Assembly: GCA_964469215.1 (NCBI GenBank) | Contig: CAYXYB010000001.1 | Span: forward strand, 797,704 to 861,703 | Direction of reading: 5' to 3' | Length of the DNA stretch: 64,000 nucleotides | Source: SKPS01 sp964469215 | GTDB lineage: Bacteria; Bacteroidota; Bacteroidia; Bacteroidales; SKPS01 | In this document: positions 9,649-16,801 of the stretch, piece by piece | Position numbering within the stretch: the stretch's first letter is position 1 | Layout: each line of letters opens with the position of its first letter | Program-made: the position numbers and the translations under genes | Notes under the pieces: generated by a model | What the model was told of the DNA's origin: nothing | The model's input: only the letters and a program-made list of their open reading frames with translations | Databases searched by the model: none

Positions 9649-9656
9649 CAAAAAAA

Positions 9657-9690
9657 GAGGGCGTCTCAAAAGAGGCGCTCTCTTTTTTTT
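9657..9690 (+). terminator. Rho-independent terminator of tRNA-Val, made by the IS inverted repeat
   Basis: GAGGGCGTCTC, loop AAAA, then GAGGCGCTCTC form an 11-bp stem with two G-U pairs, followed by eight T. The left end of the IS1182-like element (GGGCGTCTCAAAAG) is the ascending arm, so the mobile-element end doubles as the terminator. Confidence 0.8.
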
Positions 9691-9728
9691 CTCCACGGCC
9701 GTGAGGCCGCGTAGGTTCTTTTACACTT

Positions 9729-10264
9729 TTAATTGACCATTTTCGAAAGGTTGTGAGCTATGGCCAGCAATCCAGTCTCTACCTCCACTTTCCTTAATCC
9801 TTTCAACATAAACCTGCGGAAGCCTTTATTATGCTTTATGCATCCAAAGACTGCCTCCACCTCGGCGGGGCGTTTCTTCATGTGTAGGATTCCTAATTCG
9901 CTAAGCAGCCTTTTCCTGGCCATCTCTTTGTACTTCCTGAGTCTGTGGTTGACTTCTATGATCCGGTTTGCTCATCCCGCTTAACCACATGAAATGAATA
10001 TTCTCTTTCAAAGCAGCTTCTATCTTGCGGGAAGAATATGTATTGGTCAAATAGGCGTATACAAGCACTTTAAGCAACATTCCTGGATGATAACTACGAA
10101 GTGCCGCCTCCTTTATATTTCTTTTCCAAGGGAGCTATGTCTATCTGATTTATAATCTGATTGACAATCCTCGCCGGATGATTTGTCTCAATCATTTCTT
10201 CCAGAGAGGGTGGAAGCAACATTAATTGCCCTTGATGATACGCTTTGAATACTTTTTTTGCCAT
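9729..10264 (-). pseudogene. IS1182-family transposase remnant (frameshifted, catalytic core deleted)
   Basis: Reading on the minus strand from ATG 10264, the protein opens MAKKVFKAYHQGQLMLLPPS and runs to YKGGGTS. A frameshift follows and the reading continues in another frame as SYHPGMLLKVLVYAYL and IHFMWLSGMSKPDH. Both segments are the typical IS1182 N-terminal region. The sequence then jumps, in a further frame, to the family C-terminus (EVEAVFGCIKHNKGFRRF, then GLLAIAHNLSKMVN). The several hundred residues between, which hold the DDE catalytic triad, are gone. The gene therefore has at least one frameshift and one large internal deletion, and cannot encode an active transposase. Confidence 0.88.
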
Positions 10265-10417
10265 GGTCAACGGTAACGATTTAATGCTAATATAATGAAT
10301 GTTAGGATATTAAAGAGAAAAAGTTGCTGAATGTTATCACCAACTTATTAACAAAATTCACAATATCAAGCAATTAAGAGGAAGGGGATGCATCTCAAAG
10401 AGGGTAAACAAGCGCTA

Positions 10418-10532
10418 GTAGCCACGGAGCGACCTTGGCTGAAGCGGTCTCGTAGGACGTCAGTCATACGAGATCATTCCTGAGCCAAAGGCGCAAGGAA
10501 TGAAGCTTCAGGCGCAGTCGCGGAGTGGCTAC
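10418..10532. repeat. Folded 115-nt repeat with nested hairpins (cloverleaf-like)
   Basis: The outer stem is GTAGCCAC (10418-10425) with GTGGCTAC (10525-10532). Inside it GCGAC pairs with GTCGC, then CTGAAGC (10439-10445) with GCTTCAG (10505-10511). Two hairpins fill the interior: TCTCGTA/TACGAGA (10448-10473) and TCATTCCT/AGGAATGA (10474-10503). The result is a three-way junction on a long basal helix. The GC content is clearly above the surrounding DNA. It resembles dispersed palindromic repeats of Bacteroidota, but its copy number cannot be seen in this window. It lies inside the IS boundaries next to the right end. Confidence 0.7.
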
Positions 10533-10536
10533 GAAA

Positions 10537-10570
10537 AAAAAGGGGGCTTTTGAGACACCCCTTTTTGTTT
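10537..10570. terminator. Bidirectional terminator-like hairpin at the right IS end
   Basis: AAAAAGGGG (10537-10545) pairs with CCCCTTTTT (10558-10566) around a 12-base loop. T or A runs flank the stem on both strands, so it could stop transcription from either side. Confidence 0.5.
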
Positions 10571-10680
10571 GTGCTTTATGTCGTTAATGTATATTTTGTT
10601 TTCAAAATCGTTATAATGGTACTATCATATTTTGTTGTATATTTTATCCGGATATTGTTATTGAATCAATAATAAAGCAA

Positions 10681-10689
10681 TATATTTGC
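10681..10689 (+). promoter_or_regulatory. -7 box of aspC (TATATTTGC), distal
   Basis: TATATTTGC fits TAnnTTTGC. An ATTG lies about 17 bases upstream as a weak -33. Starting near 10692, the transcript would carry a leader of about 137 bases, beginning just before the inverted repeat described next. Confidence 0.5.
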
Positions 10690-10694
10690 ATGCA

Positions 10695-10778
10695 ATCCTG
10701 AACCCGGATGTTGGATTAATAGATAGGAGCAAATTAGCATAAGTTTGCTTTGGATGACACACAATTGGGGTTCAGGAT
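10695..10778 (+). promoter_or_regulatory. Structured 5' leader of aspC (11-bp inverted repeat enclosing a hairpin)
   Basis: ATCCTGAACCC (10695-10705) is perfectly complementary to GGGTTCAGGAT (10768-10778). Within the enclosed 62 bases AGCAAA/TTTGCT (10728-10749) forms a smaller hairpin that contains a second -7-like box, TAAGTTTGC (10740-10748). The structure lies wholly in the leader of the transcript predicted from the distal promoter. It matches no riboswitch I recognise. Confidence 0.45.
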
Positions 10779-10828
10779 ATTCGTTTTTGGTTTTAATTTC
10801 TTTTGAATCATTATTAAAAATTATTGTA

Positions 10829-12031
10829 ATGGACATGATATCAGACAGGATCAATCAGATGGCTGAGTCGGAGACACTTGCCATGTCGAGGATGAGCAGG
10901 GAGCTTACTGCACAGGGACACAATGTTATCAATCTGAGTGTAGGGGAACCTGATTTCAACACCCCCGGGTTTATCAAGGATGCTGCTAAGGAGGCTCTTG
11001 ACAAAAATTTCACCCGTTACACACCGGTTTCGGGCTATCCTGACCTGCGTCAGGCTATTTGCAACAAGTTTAAGCGCGACAACGGGCTTGAATACACACC
11101 CGAACAGATTGTTGTTTCCACAGGGGCAAAGCACAGTATTGCCAATGCTATGCTGGCAATTATTAATGAAGGGGATGAGGTACTGGTTCCGGTTCCTTAT
11201 TGGGTTTCGTATAAGGAGATAATTAAGCTTGCAGGCGGGAAACCGGTTTATATACCGGCTTCGATCGATACCGACTTCAAGGTTACTCCGGCTCAAATTG
11301 AAAAGGCTATCACTCCCCGGACAAAGGCAATTATCTATTCATCGCCATGCAATCCGTCAGGATCGGTATACACCCGTGATGAGCTGAAGGCCATAGCTGA
11401 TCTCATTGCGAGATATGAGAAGATCTTTATTATAGCCGATGAGATATATGAGCACATCAACTTTGTAGGCAGGCATGAGTCGATTGCACAGTTTCCTGCA
11501 ATTTATAACAGGGTGATAACCATAAACGGCGTTTCCAAAGGGTTTGCGATGACAGGCTGGAGGCTCGGTTATATGGGGGCACCACTTCAGATTGCCAAAG
11601 CATGCGACAAGTTACAGGGACAGATCACTTCCGGCACATGCTCAATCTCTCAACGCGCTGCCATTGCAGCTTTGAATGCAGATCCCGAAAACACCCCCGA
11701 ACTGATCGAAATGAAAAAGGCATTCATGGAACGGAGGGATTATCTGATATCTATGCTGAAAGAGATACCCGGCTTTATAACAAATGTGCCTCAGGGTGCA
11801 TTTTATCTTTTTCCTGATGTTAGTGAGTGGTTTGGCAAAAGTTTCAGCGGTACCACTATTGTAAATGCTGGTGATCTGAGCATGTATTTTCTTAATGAGG
11901 CACATGTAGCAATGGTTCCCGGCGATGCTTTTGGCTCTCCGGAATGTCTTCGTCTGTCGTATGCAACCTCCAAAGAGGCCTTGGAAGAGGCGTTGTGCCG
12001 TATAAAAAAGGCACTCGCTAAACTTGCATAA
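10829..12031 (+). CDS. aspC: Aspartate aminotransferase (class I, PLP-dependent)
   Basis: This 400-residue fold-type I aminotransferase interconverts aspartate plus 2-oxoglutarate with oxaloacetate plus glutamate. Family marks are INLSVGEPDFNTP near the N-terminus, the YTPVSGYPDLRQAI segment, NPSGSVY, DEIYEHI, the PLP-lysine motif VSKGFAMTGWRLGY and the late LRLSYA arginine motif that binds the substrate carboxylate. It resembles the 1-gamma subgroup of Bacteroidota and thermophiles, which often also accepts other amino acids. ATG 10829 starts in the conserved MDMISDRINQM. An upstream extension would add a non-conserved hydrophobic tail. A long structured leader precedes the gene, and the heptose kinase follows 14 bases downstream. 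Confidence 0.95.
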   Translation: MDMISDRINQMAESETLAMSRMSRELTAQGHNVINLSVGEPDFNTPGFIKDAAKEALDKNFTRYTPVSGYPDLRQAICNKFKRDNGLEYTPEQIVVSTGAKHSIANAMLAIINEGDEVLVPVPYWVSYKEIIKLAGGKPVYIPASIDTDFKVTPAQIEKAITPRTKAIIYSSPCNPSGSVYTRDELKAIADLIARYEKIFIIADEIYEHINFVGRHESIAQFPAIYNRVITINGVSKGFAMTGWRLGYMGAPLQIAKACDKLQGQITSGTCSISQRAAIAALNADPENTPELIEMKKAFMERRDYLISMLKEIPGFITNVPQGAFYLFPDVSEWFGKSFSGTTIVNAGDLSMYFLNEAHVAMVPGDAFGSPECLRLSYATSKEALEEALCRIKKALAKLA

Positions 12032-12045
12032 TAAAATAAAGGTTG

Positions 12046-13077
12046 ATGGAAATGAATTCCTCAGAAAACAAGATGCACCTTATCTCACACGAAGATATTG
12101 AACAGCTGTTTGCCGGGTTTTCAGGCAAAAGGGTTATGATCATCGGTGATGTAATGGTTGATGCTTATCTCTGGGGCAATGTGGAACGCATTTCACCAGA
12201 GGCTCCCGTGCCGGTGGTTGTAGTTAACAGGCGCAGCAGCCGGTTGGGGGGAGCAGCCAATGTGGCACTTAATGTCAAGGCACTTGGTGCAGAGGCTGTT
12301 TTGTTTTCCGTTGTGGGAAATGATCAGAAAGGAGATGAGCTTATCGATCTGATGAAGGCCGAAGGCCTTGACAATAAAGGCATCATAAAAAGTGATTCCA
12401 GGAAAACCACCACCAAATTCAGGATATTTGGTAACCGTACACAAATGCTCAGGGTGGATGAGGAGACAACCGACCCGCTTTCACCGGAAGACATGGCAGT
12501 ATTCTCTGAAACGATAATCAACAAGATAAATTCAGAACTCTGGGATGTGATAATTTTTCAGGATTATGATAAAGGAATTATAAATGCTGAGCTGATTGAC
12601 ACGGTTTGCAATGCTGCAGGAGATCTTCATATACCTATTGCGGTGGATCCCAAGAAGCGTCATTTTACGGATTACAGGCATGTTAATCTTTTCAAACCCA
12701 ATCTTAAGGAATTCAGGGATGGGATTTTGGGTGTTATTGACCCGGGATGCGAGGAGGATTTTGAACAGGCCGTAATAAACCTTCATAAATCGCAGGATAT
12801 CGTAACCATTCTTATAACCCTCTCAAACGAGGGTGTTTATGTAAGCCACCTGGGTGAAGGTGCCCGCCTGCCGGCTTATGTCAGGGAGGTGTCGGATGTG
12901 TCGGGTGCAGGTGATACTGTAATTAGTGTAGCAGCGTTGGGACTTGCGTGCGGATTGACCCCTGTTCAATATGCTGCCCTTGGAAACCTTGCCGGAGGCC
13001 TTGTATGTGAAGAGGTAGGTGTTGTTCCTGTGAACCGTGAAAAGCTTAAACAGGAGGCAATTAAGAACCTCACCTGA
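12046..13077 (+). CDS. D-glycero-beta-D-manno-heptose-7-phosphate kinase (RfaE1/HldA type)
   Basis: This PfkB-family sugar kinase (343 residues) corresponds to the first half of E. coli HldE. It phosphorylates heptose 7-phosphate at C1 for ADP-heptose and LPS core synthesis. Marks are IIGDVMVDAYLWG, the ISPEAPVPVV substrate loop, RLGGAANVALN, NRTQMLRVDEE, DPKKRHF and the catalytic anion-hole DVSGAGDTVISV. The C-terminal nucleotidyltransferase half of HldE is absent, as in split systems. ATG 12046 is preferred to the TTG just before it. It probably forms one transcription unit with aspC. Confidence 0.9.
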   Translation: MEMNSSENKMHLISHEDIEQLFAGFSGKRVMIIGDVMVDAYLWGNVERISPEAPVPVVVVNRRSSRLGGAANVALNVKALGAEAVLFSVVGNDQKGDELIDLMKAEGLDNKGIIKSDSRKTTTKFRIFGNRTQMLRVDEETTDPLSPEDMAVFSETIINKINSELWDVIIFQDYDKGIINAELIDTVCNAAGDLHIPIAVDPKKRHFTDYRHVNLFKPNLKEFRDGILGVIDPGCEEDFEQAVINLHKSQDIVTILITLSNEGVYVSHLGEGARLPAYVREVSDVSGAGDTVISVAALGLACGLTPVQYAALGNLAGGLVCEEVGVVPVNREKLKQEAIKNLT

Positions 13078-13110
13078 CAACACAAAGCAAACATCACCTC
13101 ACTTTATTTG

Positions 13111-13131
13111 TTTATTGGATTAGCCAATAAA
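13111..13131 (+). promoter_or_regulatory. Hairpin immediately upstream of pdxH
   Basis: TTTATTGG and CCAATAAA form a perfect 8-bp dyad with a 5-base loop, ending 7 bases before the pdxH ATG. It could be a translation-controlling hairpin or an operator. No T tract follows, so it is not a simple terminator. Confidence 0.4.
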
Positions 13132-13138
13132 TCAGAAA

Positions 13139-13780
13139 ATGAAAAAAAAACCTGCCAACCTCAGAGAGAATTACACTTTTGGTGTTTTGAGGCGGAGAGA
13201 TATGAAAAGTAATCCTTTTGATCAGTTCAGTTTATGGTTTAGTGAGGCATTAAGCAGAGGGATTAAAGAGACTAATGCGATGGTGCTTTCGACCGTTTCG
13301 GGATTCGGAATTCCATCCTCAAGGGTGGTACTTCTTAAATATTTTTCTGAAGAGGGGTTTATCTTTTATACCAACTACACGAGCAGGAAGGCGAAGGAGA
13401 TAAATGAAAACCCTCATGTTTCGTTGGTTTTTCAGTGGCTGGAAATGGAACGGCAAATACGTGTTCAAGGTGTTGCTACCAGATCATCCTTAAAAGAGGA
13501 CGACAACTATTTTCGCAGCAGGCCTGAGGGAAGCAGGTTGGGTGCTTGGGTTAGCGAACAAAGTAAAATTATTACATCCCGCGAAGAACTCGACACAAGG
13601 CTTGAGATGTTTAGGAGACGATTTGAAGGAACCGAAATTCCAAGGCCGGAACACTGGGGTGGCTTCATTGTGAAGCCCTTTGTATTTGAGTTCTGGCAAG
13701 GCCGGGAAAACAGGTTACACGACAGGTTTGAATATAGAGTTGAAAATGGCATCTGGACTCTCAATCGCCTTGCACCTTGA
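13139..13780 (+). CDS. pdxH: Pyridoxamine 5'-phosphate oxidase
   Basis: This FMN enzyme oxidises pyridoxine or pyridoxamine 5'-phosphate to pyridoxal 5'-phosphate in the last step of PLP synthesis and salvage. At 213 residues it has the usual length. Family features are NAMVLSTV, SSRVVLLK (FMN phosphate binding), FYTNYTSRKAKEI, RQIRVQGVA, the RPEGSRLGAWVSEQS loop, PEHWGGF and the C-terminal FWQGRENRLHDRFEY. The start codon is followed by an A9 run (ATG AAA AAA AAA). The PLP enzyme aspC lies two genes upstream. The ubiE-like gene follows 11 bases downstream, so the two are probably co-transcribed. Confidence 0.96.
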   Translation: MKKKPANLRENYTFGVLRRRDMKSNPFDQFSLWFSEALSRGIKETNAMVLSTVSGFGIPSSRVVLLKYFSEEGFIFYTNYTSRKAKEINENPHVSLVFQWLEMERQIRVQGVATRSSLKEDDNYFRSRPEGSRLGAWVSEQSKIITSREELDTRLEMFRRRFEGTEIPRPEHWGGFIVKPFVFEFWQGRENRLHDRFEYRVENGIWTLNRLAP

Positions 13781-13791
13781 CCTTCTGATCT

Positions 13792-14505
13792 ATGAGTGAC
13801 CCGAATCCAACAAACGAAAAGAGAGAGATGGTAGAGAAGATGTTTGATAACATCTCGGGGCGCTACGACCTGTTGAATCACATTTTATCGTTCGGTATTG
13901 ACAAAAGATGGAGGAAGCGTTTGGTTGCAAGGCTTGACAAAGCAGAACGATTTTCATTGCTTGATGTTGCAACAGGTACAGGCGACCTGGCGATTGTAGC
14001 TGCATTGAAAACCGGTGCTGACATTACCGGTGCTGACATTTCAGAAAAGATGATGGAGACAGGGAGACGAAAAGTTGAGAACAGGGGTTTATCTGCGAGG
14101 GTCAGGTTCGAAAGGGCAGAGGCAGAGTCTCTCCCATACAGCAACTCATCATTTGATGCAGCAATGGTTGCATTTGGTGTGCGCAACTTCAGTGATCCGG
14201 AGGCAGGATTGAAGGAGATCCACAGGGTGTTGAAACCAGGGGGTAAGCTTCTGGTGCTTGAGTTCGGAATGCCGGCAAATAGGCTGTTAAGGGCTTTTTA
14301 CAGATTCTATTTCAGGAAGTTGCTTCCACTTGTCGGCAGAATTGTTTCAGGACACGATAATGCGTACAGTTACCTTCCTGAATCGGTAGATAGATTCCCC
14401 TATGAAGATGATTTTCTTGCATTGCTTAGAACTGCGGGATTTGGGCAAGAGAGCTTCACTAAATTATCCGGTGGAATTGCAATGCTTTATGAGGCGTATT
14501 CCTGA
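13792..14505 (+). CDS. ubiE: Demethylmenaquinone methyltransferase (UbiE/MenG)
   Basis: This SAM-dependent C-methyltransferase carries out the final methylation of menaquinone. UbiE signatures are NHILSFGIDKRWRK near the N-terminus, the SAM motif LDVATGTGDLA, and the C-terminal run RVLKPGGKLLVLEF, YRFYFRKLLP and YSYLPESVDRFP. At 237 residues it has the normal length. A perfect 15-bp tandem duplication (14011-14040) encodes TGADI twice just before the acidic loop and looks like recent slippage, though the frame is intact. Menaquinone is the acceptor for the NQR pump encoded further along. Confidence 0.95.
   Translation: MSDPNPTNEKREMVEKMFDNISGRYDLLNHILSFGIDKRWRKRLVARLDKAERFSLLDVATGTGDLAIVAALKTGADITGADISEKMMETGRRKVENRGLSARVRFERAEAESLPYSNSSFDAAMVAFGVRNFSDPEAGLKEIHRVLKPGGKLLVLEFGMPANRLLRAFYRFYFRKLLPLVGRIVSGHDNAYSYLPESVDRFPYEDDFLALLRTAGFGQESFTKLSGGIAMLYEAYS
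14011..14040 (+). repeat. Perfect 15-bp tandem duplication within ubiE
   Basis: ACCGGTGCTGACATT occurs twice with no mismatch and no spacer. It encodes a repeated TGADI. Confidence 0.9.
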
Positions 14506-14638
14506 GATCAGAGAGTGTAAGGAGTTGAGGGTTATGACGTTGCTAGAAATCGCGCAAATTACCTATTTCCTTAGACCCATAGAATACTCAGGGCAAACAG
14601 TTTCAGGGTACAGGCTCAGTGCACTGTATCCGGATTAG

Positions 14639-14908
14639 TTTTGTTCGGAAGATGATGTTTTATTACCTCGCAAATCAGCGATACCATTTTCCATCTTTCA
14701 TAATACACCTCAAACTAAGCCATTAAAAACCTTATCTATATATAACCTTAGTAGCCGGGGATATATATACAACACTGAACCTTATTACCTTATTGCATAT
14801 GATGAGGTAAATAGACAGAAAATCAATGACATATCCTCCAGGTTGCTGAGGTTATATAATGATAAGATTAGTGGTGGTGATAAGCGATTGCTTATTGCGG
14901 AAATTTGA
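14639..14908 (+). pseudogene. Unidentified reading-frame remnant without a start codon
   Basis: This fills most of the 430-base gap between ubiE and the ABC transporter genes. The frame stays open for 89 codons between TAG 14636 and TGA 14906, with no ATG. Its second half has protein-like composition (GYIYNTEPYYLIAYDE, then NRQKINDISSRLLRLYNDK, ending GGDKRLLIAEI). I do not recognise a family. It reads as the 3' end of a lost gene. The alternative is a chance open frame in A+T-rich DNA. Confidence 0.3.
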
Positions 14909-14934
14909 TCAGCGTTTTTTTTATGAGATATCCC

Positions 14935-16002
14935 CTAATCCTTCCTGATAATCCTGCATGCAGATGGATTAAAGCTCACCCATACATGGGTGCCTGCTGC
15001 AACAGGAGCCTGCTGGTATCTTTTTCTGGTTGGTGAGGAGGTAATTATGAATCCTGAATCAACAACCACATCATAATTTCTGACCCCGGGTATTACTTCC
15101 CTGACATTCCCCTTGAAAACATTAAGATGTTTGTTGTCAGGCTTTTCAATAGCAACTGATACCTGGCTGGCTTCGATAATAAGGAAACCTTCGTTATGGC
15201 AGGTGTCTTCAGCAATCACGGAAATGTTTTCATCATCAGTAATATTCACTTGGCTATATCCGGAGTCAGGTTCATGCGATACATTCCGGACAGGGTAGAA
15301 ATTTCTTATTCCGGCAAGCCTGGCCACGAAGGGATTTACAGGAGAGTTAACCAGGTCTTCAGCAGTGCCCTGCTGAATGATTTCACCCTTATCAATTACT
15401 GCAAGCTTGTTGGCCAGTGAAACAGCCTCATTGAAGTGGTGGGTAACATGGAGTATTGTCTGACCACCGGTATTTATTTTGTGAAGAAGTGATTTCAATT
15501 CTGCATGTAGCTGAACATCAAGGGCAGCAAGGGGCTCATCAAGTAAAAGTATATCGGGTTTTACAGCAAGAGCGCGCGCAAGAGCAATGCGTTGAGCTTC
15601 ACCACCTGACAATCCGGAGGTGGGTCTGTGGAGAAGATGTGCAACGGAAACTATCCCGGCAAGGTCTGAGACCCGCTGTCTGATATGGTCCTTTTTCTGT
15701 TTTCTGCACTTGAGAGGATAAGCAATGTTTTCAAATACTGAAAGATGCGGGAAAAGGTTTGTGTCCTGGTGTAAAAGTATAGCGTTGCGACTCTGGATGC
15801 TACGGGTTGTGATATCATGGCCGGAAAGAAATATTTGGCCGGAGTCAGGCTTCCTTAGCCCGGCAACAAGATCAAGAAGCATCGATTTGCCGGAACCTGA
15901 AGGCCCAAGCAAAACGAAGTATTCTCCTTTACTGATGCTAAGGAAAATGTCCCTGAGATAGAATCCAGGATATGACTTGCATAATTTCTGTATTTCAAGC
16001 AT
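14935..16002 (-). CDS. Tungstate/molybdate ABC transporter, ATP-binding protein
   Basis: This 355-residue ATPase has Walker A GPSGSGKSML, a Q-loop near LLHQDTNLFPHLSV, the signature LSGGEAQRIALARAL, Walker B ILLLDEPLAAL and the H-loop HVTHHFNEA. A roughly 120-residue C-terminal extension looks like the TOBE/molybdate-binding regulatory domain of ModC/WtpC proteins. It powers import of the oxyanion captured by the lipoprotein two genes upstream. It is the last gene of the minus-strand run, four bases after the permease gene. Tungstate versus molybdate preference cannot be told from sequence. Confidence 0.9.
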   Translation of the reverse strand: MLEIQKLCKSYPGFYLRDIFLSISKGEYFVLLGPSGSGKSMLLDLVAGLRKPDSGQIFLSGHDITTRSIQSRNAILLHQDTNLFPHLSVFENIAYPLKCRKQKKDHIRQRVSDLAGIVSVAHLLHRPTSGLSGGEAQRIALARALAVKPDILLLDEPLAALDVQLHAELKSLLHKINTGGQTILHVTHHFNEAVSLANKLAVIDKGEIIQQGTAEDLVNSPVNPFVARLAGIRNFYPVRNVSHEPDSGYSQVNITDDENISVIAEDTCHNEGFLIIEASQVSVAIEKPDNKHLNVFKGNVREVIPGVRNYDVVVDSGFIITSSPTRKRYQQAPVAAGTHVWVSFNPSACRIIRKD

Positions 16003-16006
16003 CGTG

Positions 16007-16801
16007 TCAGGGATAAAGTTTTATTTTCTTCGACAGTAATCTCATCACAACAAAAAACACAAGAGTTATAAGCACAAAAAGCACTGCCACGGGGGTTGCA
16101 TATTTCAATCCGAATGAACTGAACCGGTCATATATCAGCACTGGGGTTATCATCGGGTGATAAGCCACGATAACCACAGCGCCAAATTCGCTCATTCCGC
16201 GGGCCCACATCATTATTAGCCCTGTGAGGATTCCCCGCCATGCCATGGGCAATGCAATGGTAAAAAAGACTCTTGCGGGTGATGCTCCAAGGTTAAGGGC
16301 TGCATTTTCAAGTTGAAGCGGTACTGATGAAAAAGCATCAATAGCAGCGGTAATCAGAAAGGGGAGGCTGACGAATGCCATTGCTATGATGACCGCAAAC
16401 GGACTTCCCACCAGATCGAAACCTAACGATGAGGCTATCCCTCCGGCAAAGGAATCCCTTGAGATTATCCCAAGAAGCGCTATACCTGCTGCTGAATGAG
16501 GAATTACCACCGGAATACTTATAATGCCCTGCAGAATCCTTTTGCCGCGAAAATCATGGCGGGCAAGCAGATATGCAAAAGGAACTGCTCCAATAGCAAA
16601 CAGAACGGTAGCTGCCATCGAAGCCCATAAGGTAAGGCGAATACTGTCCGACACCTCCCTGTCAAAGACTACTTCATTAAGATATCCCTGGTTGACGGAG
16701 AGAAACATCCCGGCAAGTGGGGCAATGATAAATAACAGGATTATCCCCCCCATTAAAAGAAGGAAAAGTTTAAACCATACGTCGCCCTGTTTTATTTTCA
16801 T
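16007..16801 (-). CDS. Tungstate/molybdate ABC transporter, permease
   Basis: This 264-residue inner-membrane protein has about six hydrophobic segments and the binding-protein-dependent permease (EAA) loop NAALNLGASPARVFFTIALP, which docks the ATPase. The sequence resembles the ModB/WtpB group of the CysTW superfamily. Its start codon overlaps the stop of the binding-protein gene by one base, which implies translational coupling. It forms the channel of the importer with the ATPase encoded next. Confidence 0.9.
   Translation of the reverse strand: MKIKQGDVWFKLFLLLMGGIILLFIIAPLAGMFLSVNQGYLNEVVFDREVSDSIRLTLWASMAATVLFAIGAVPFAYLLARHDFRGKRILQGIISIPVVIPHSAAGIALLGIISRDSFAGGIASSLGFDLVGSPFAVIIAMAFVSLPFLITAAIDAFSSVPLQLENAALNLGASPARVFFTIALPMAWRGILTGLIMMWARGMSEFGAVVIVAYHPMITPVLIYDRFSSFGLKYATPVAVLFVLITLVFFVVMRLLSKKIKLYP

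Larger units (their letters stand above)
9659..10560. mobile_element. Decayed IS1182-family insertion sequence
   Basis: The ends are inverted copies: GGGCGTCTCAAAAG (9659-9672) and CTTTTGAGACACCC (10547-10560) match at 13 of 14 positions, and the similarity extends outwards into A/T-rich bases. GGnTGTCTCAAAA ends are familiar from Bacteroidota IS1182 elements. Between them lies a broken transposase gene on the minus strand. At about 0.9 kb it is roughly half the family length of 1.6-1.9 kb, because the catalytic core has been lost. I see no clear target-site duplication (AAGA versus CTTT). The element sits just after tRNA-Val and contains the folded repeat at 10418-10532. Confidence 0.85.

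Noticed and set aside
9519..9704. Short open frame running through the tRNA-Val gene
   Set aside because: It overlaps the complete cloverleaf and terminator and has no coding features.
10745..10828. Longer N-terminus of the aspartate aminotransferase
   Set aside because: The extra residues (hydrophobic, not conserved) lie in the structured leader. The family N-terminus MDMISDRINQM begins at 10829.
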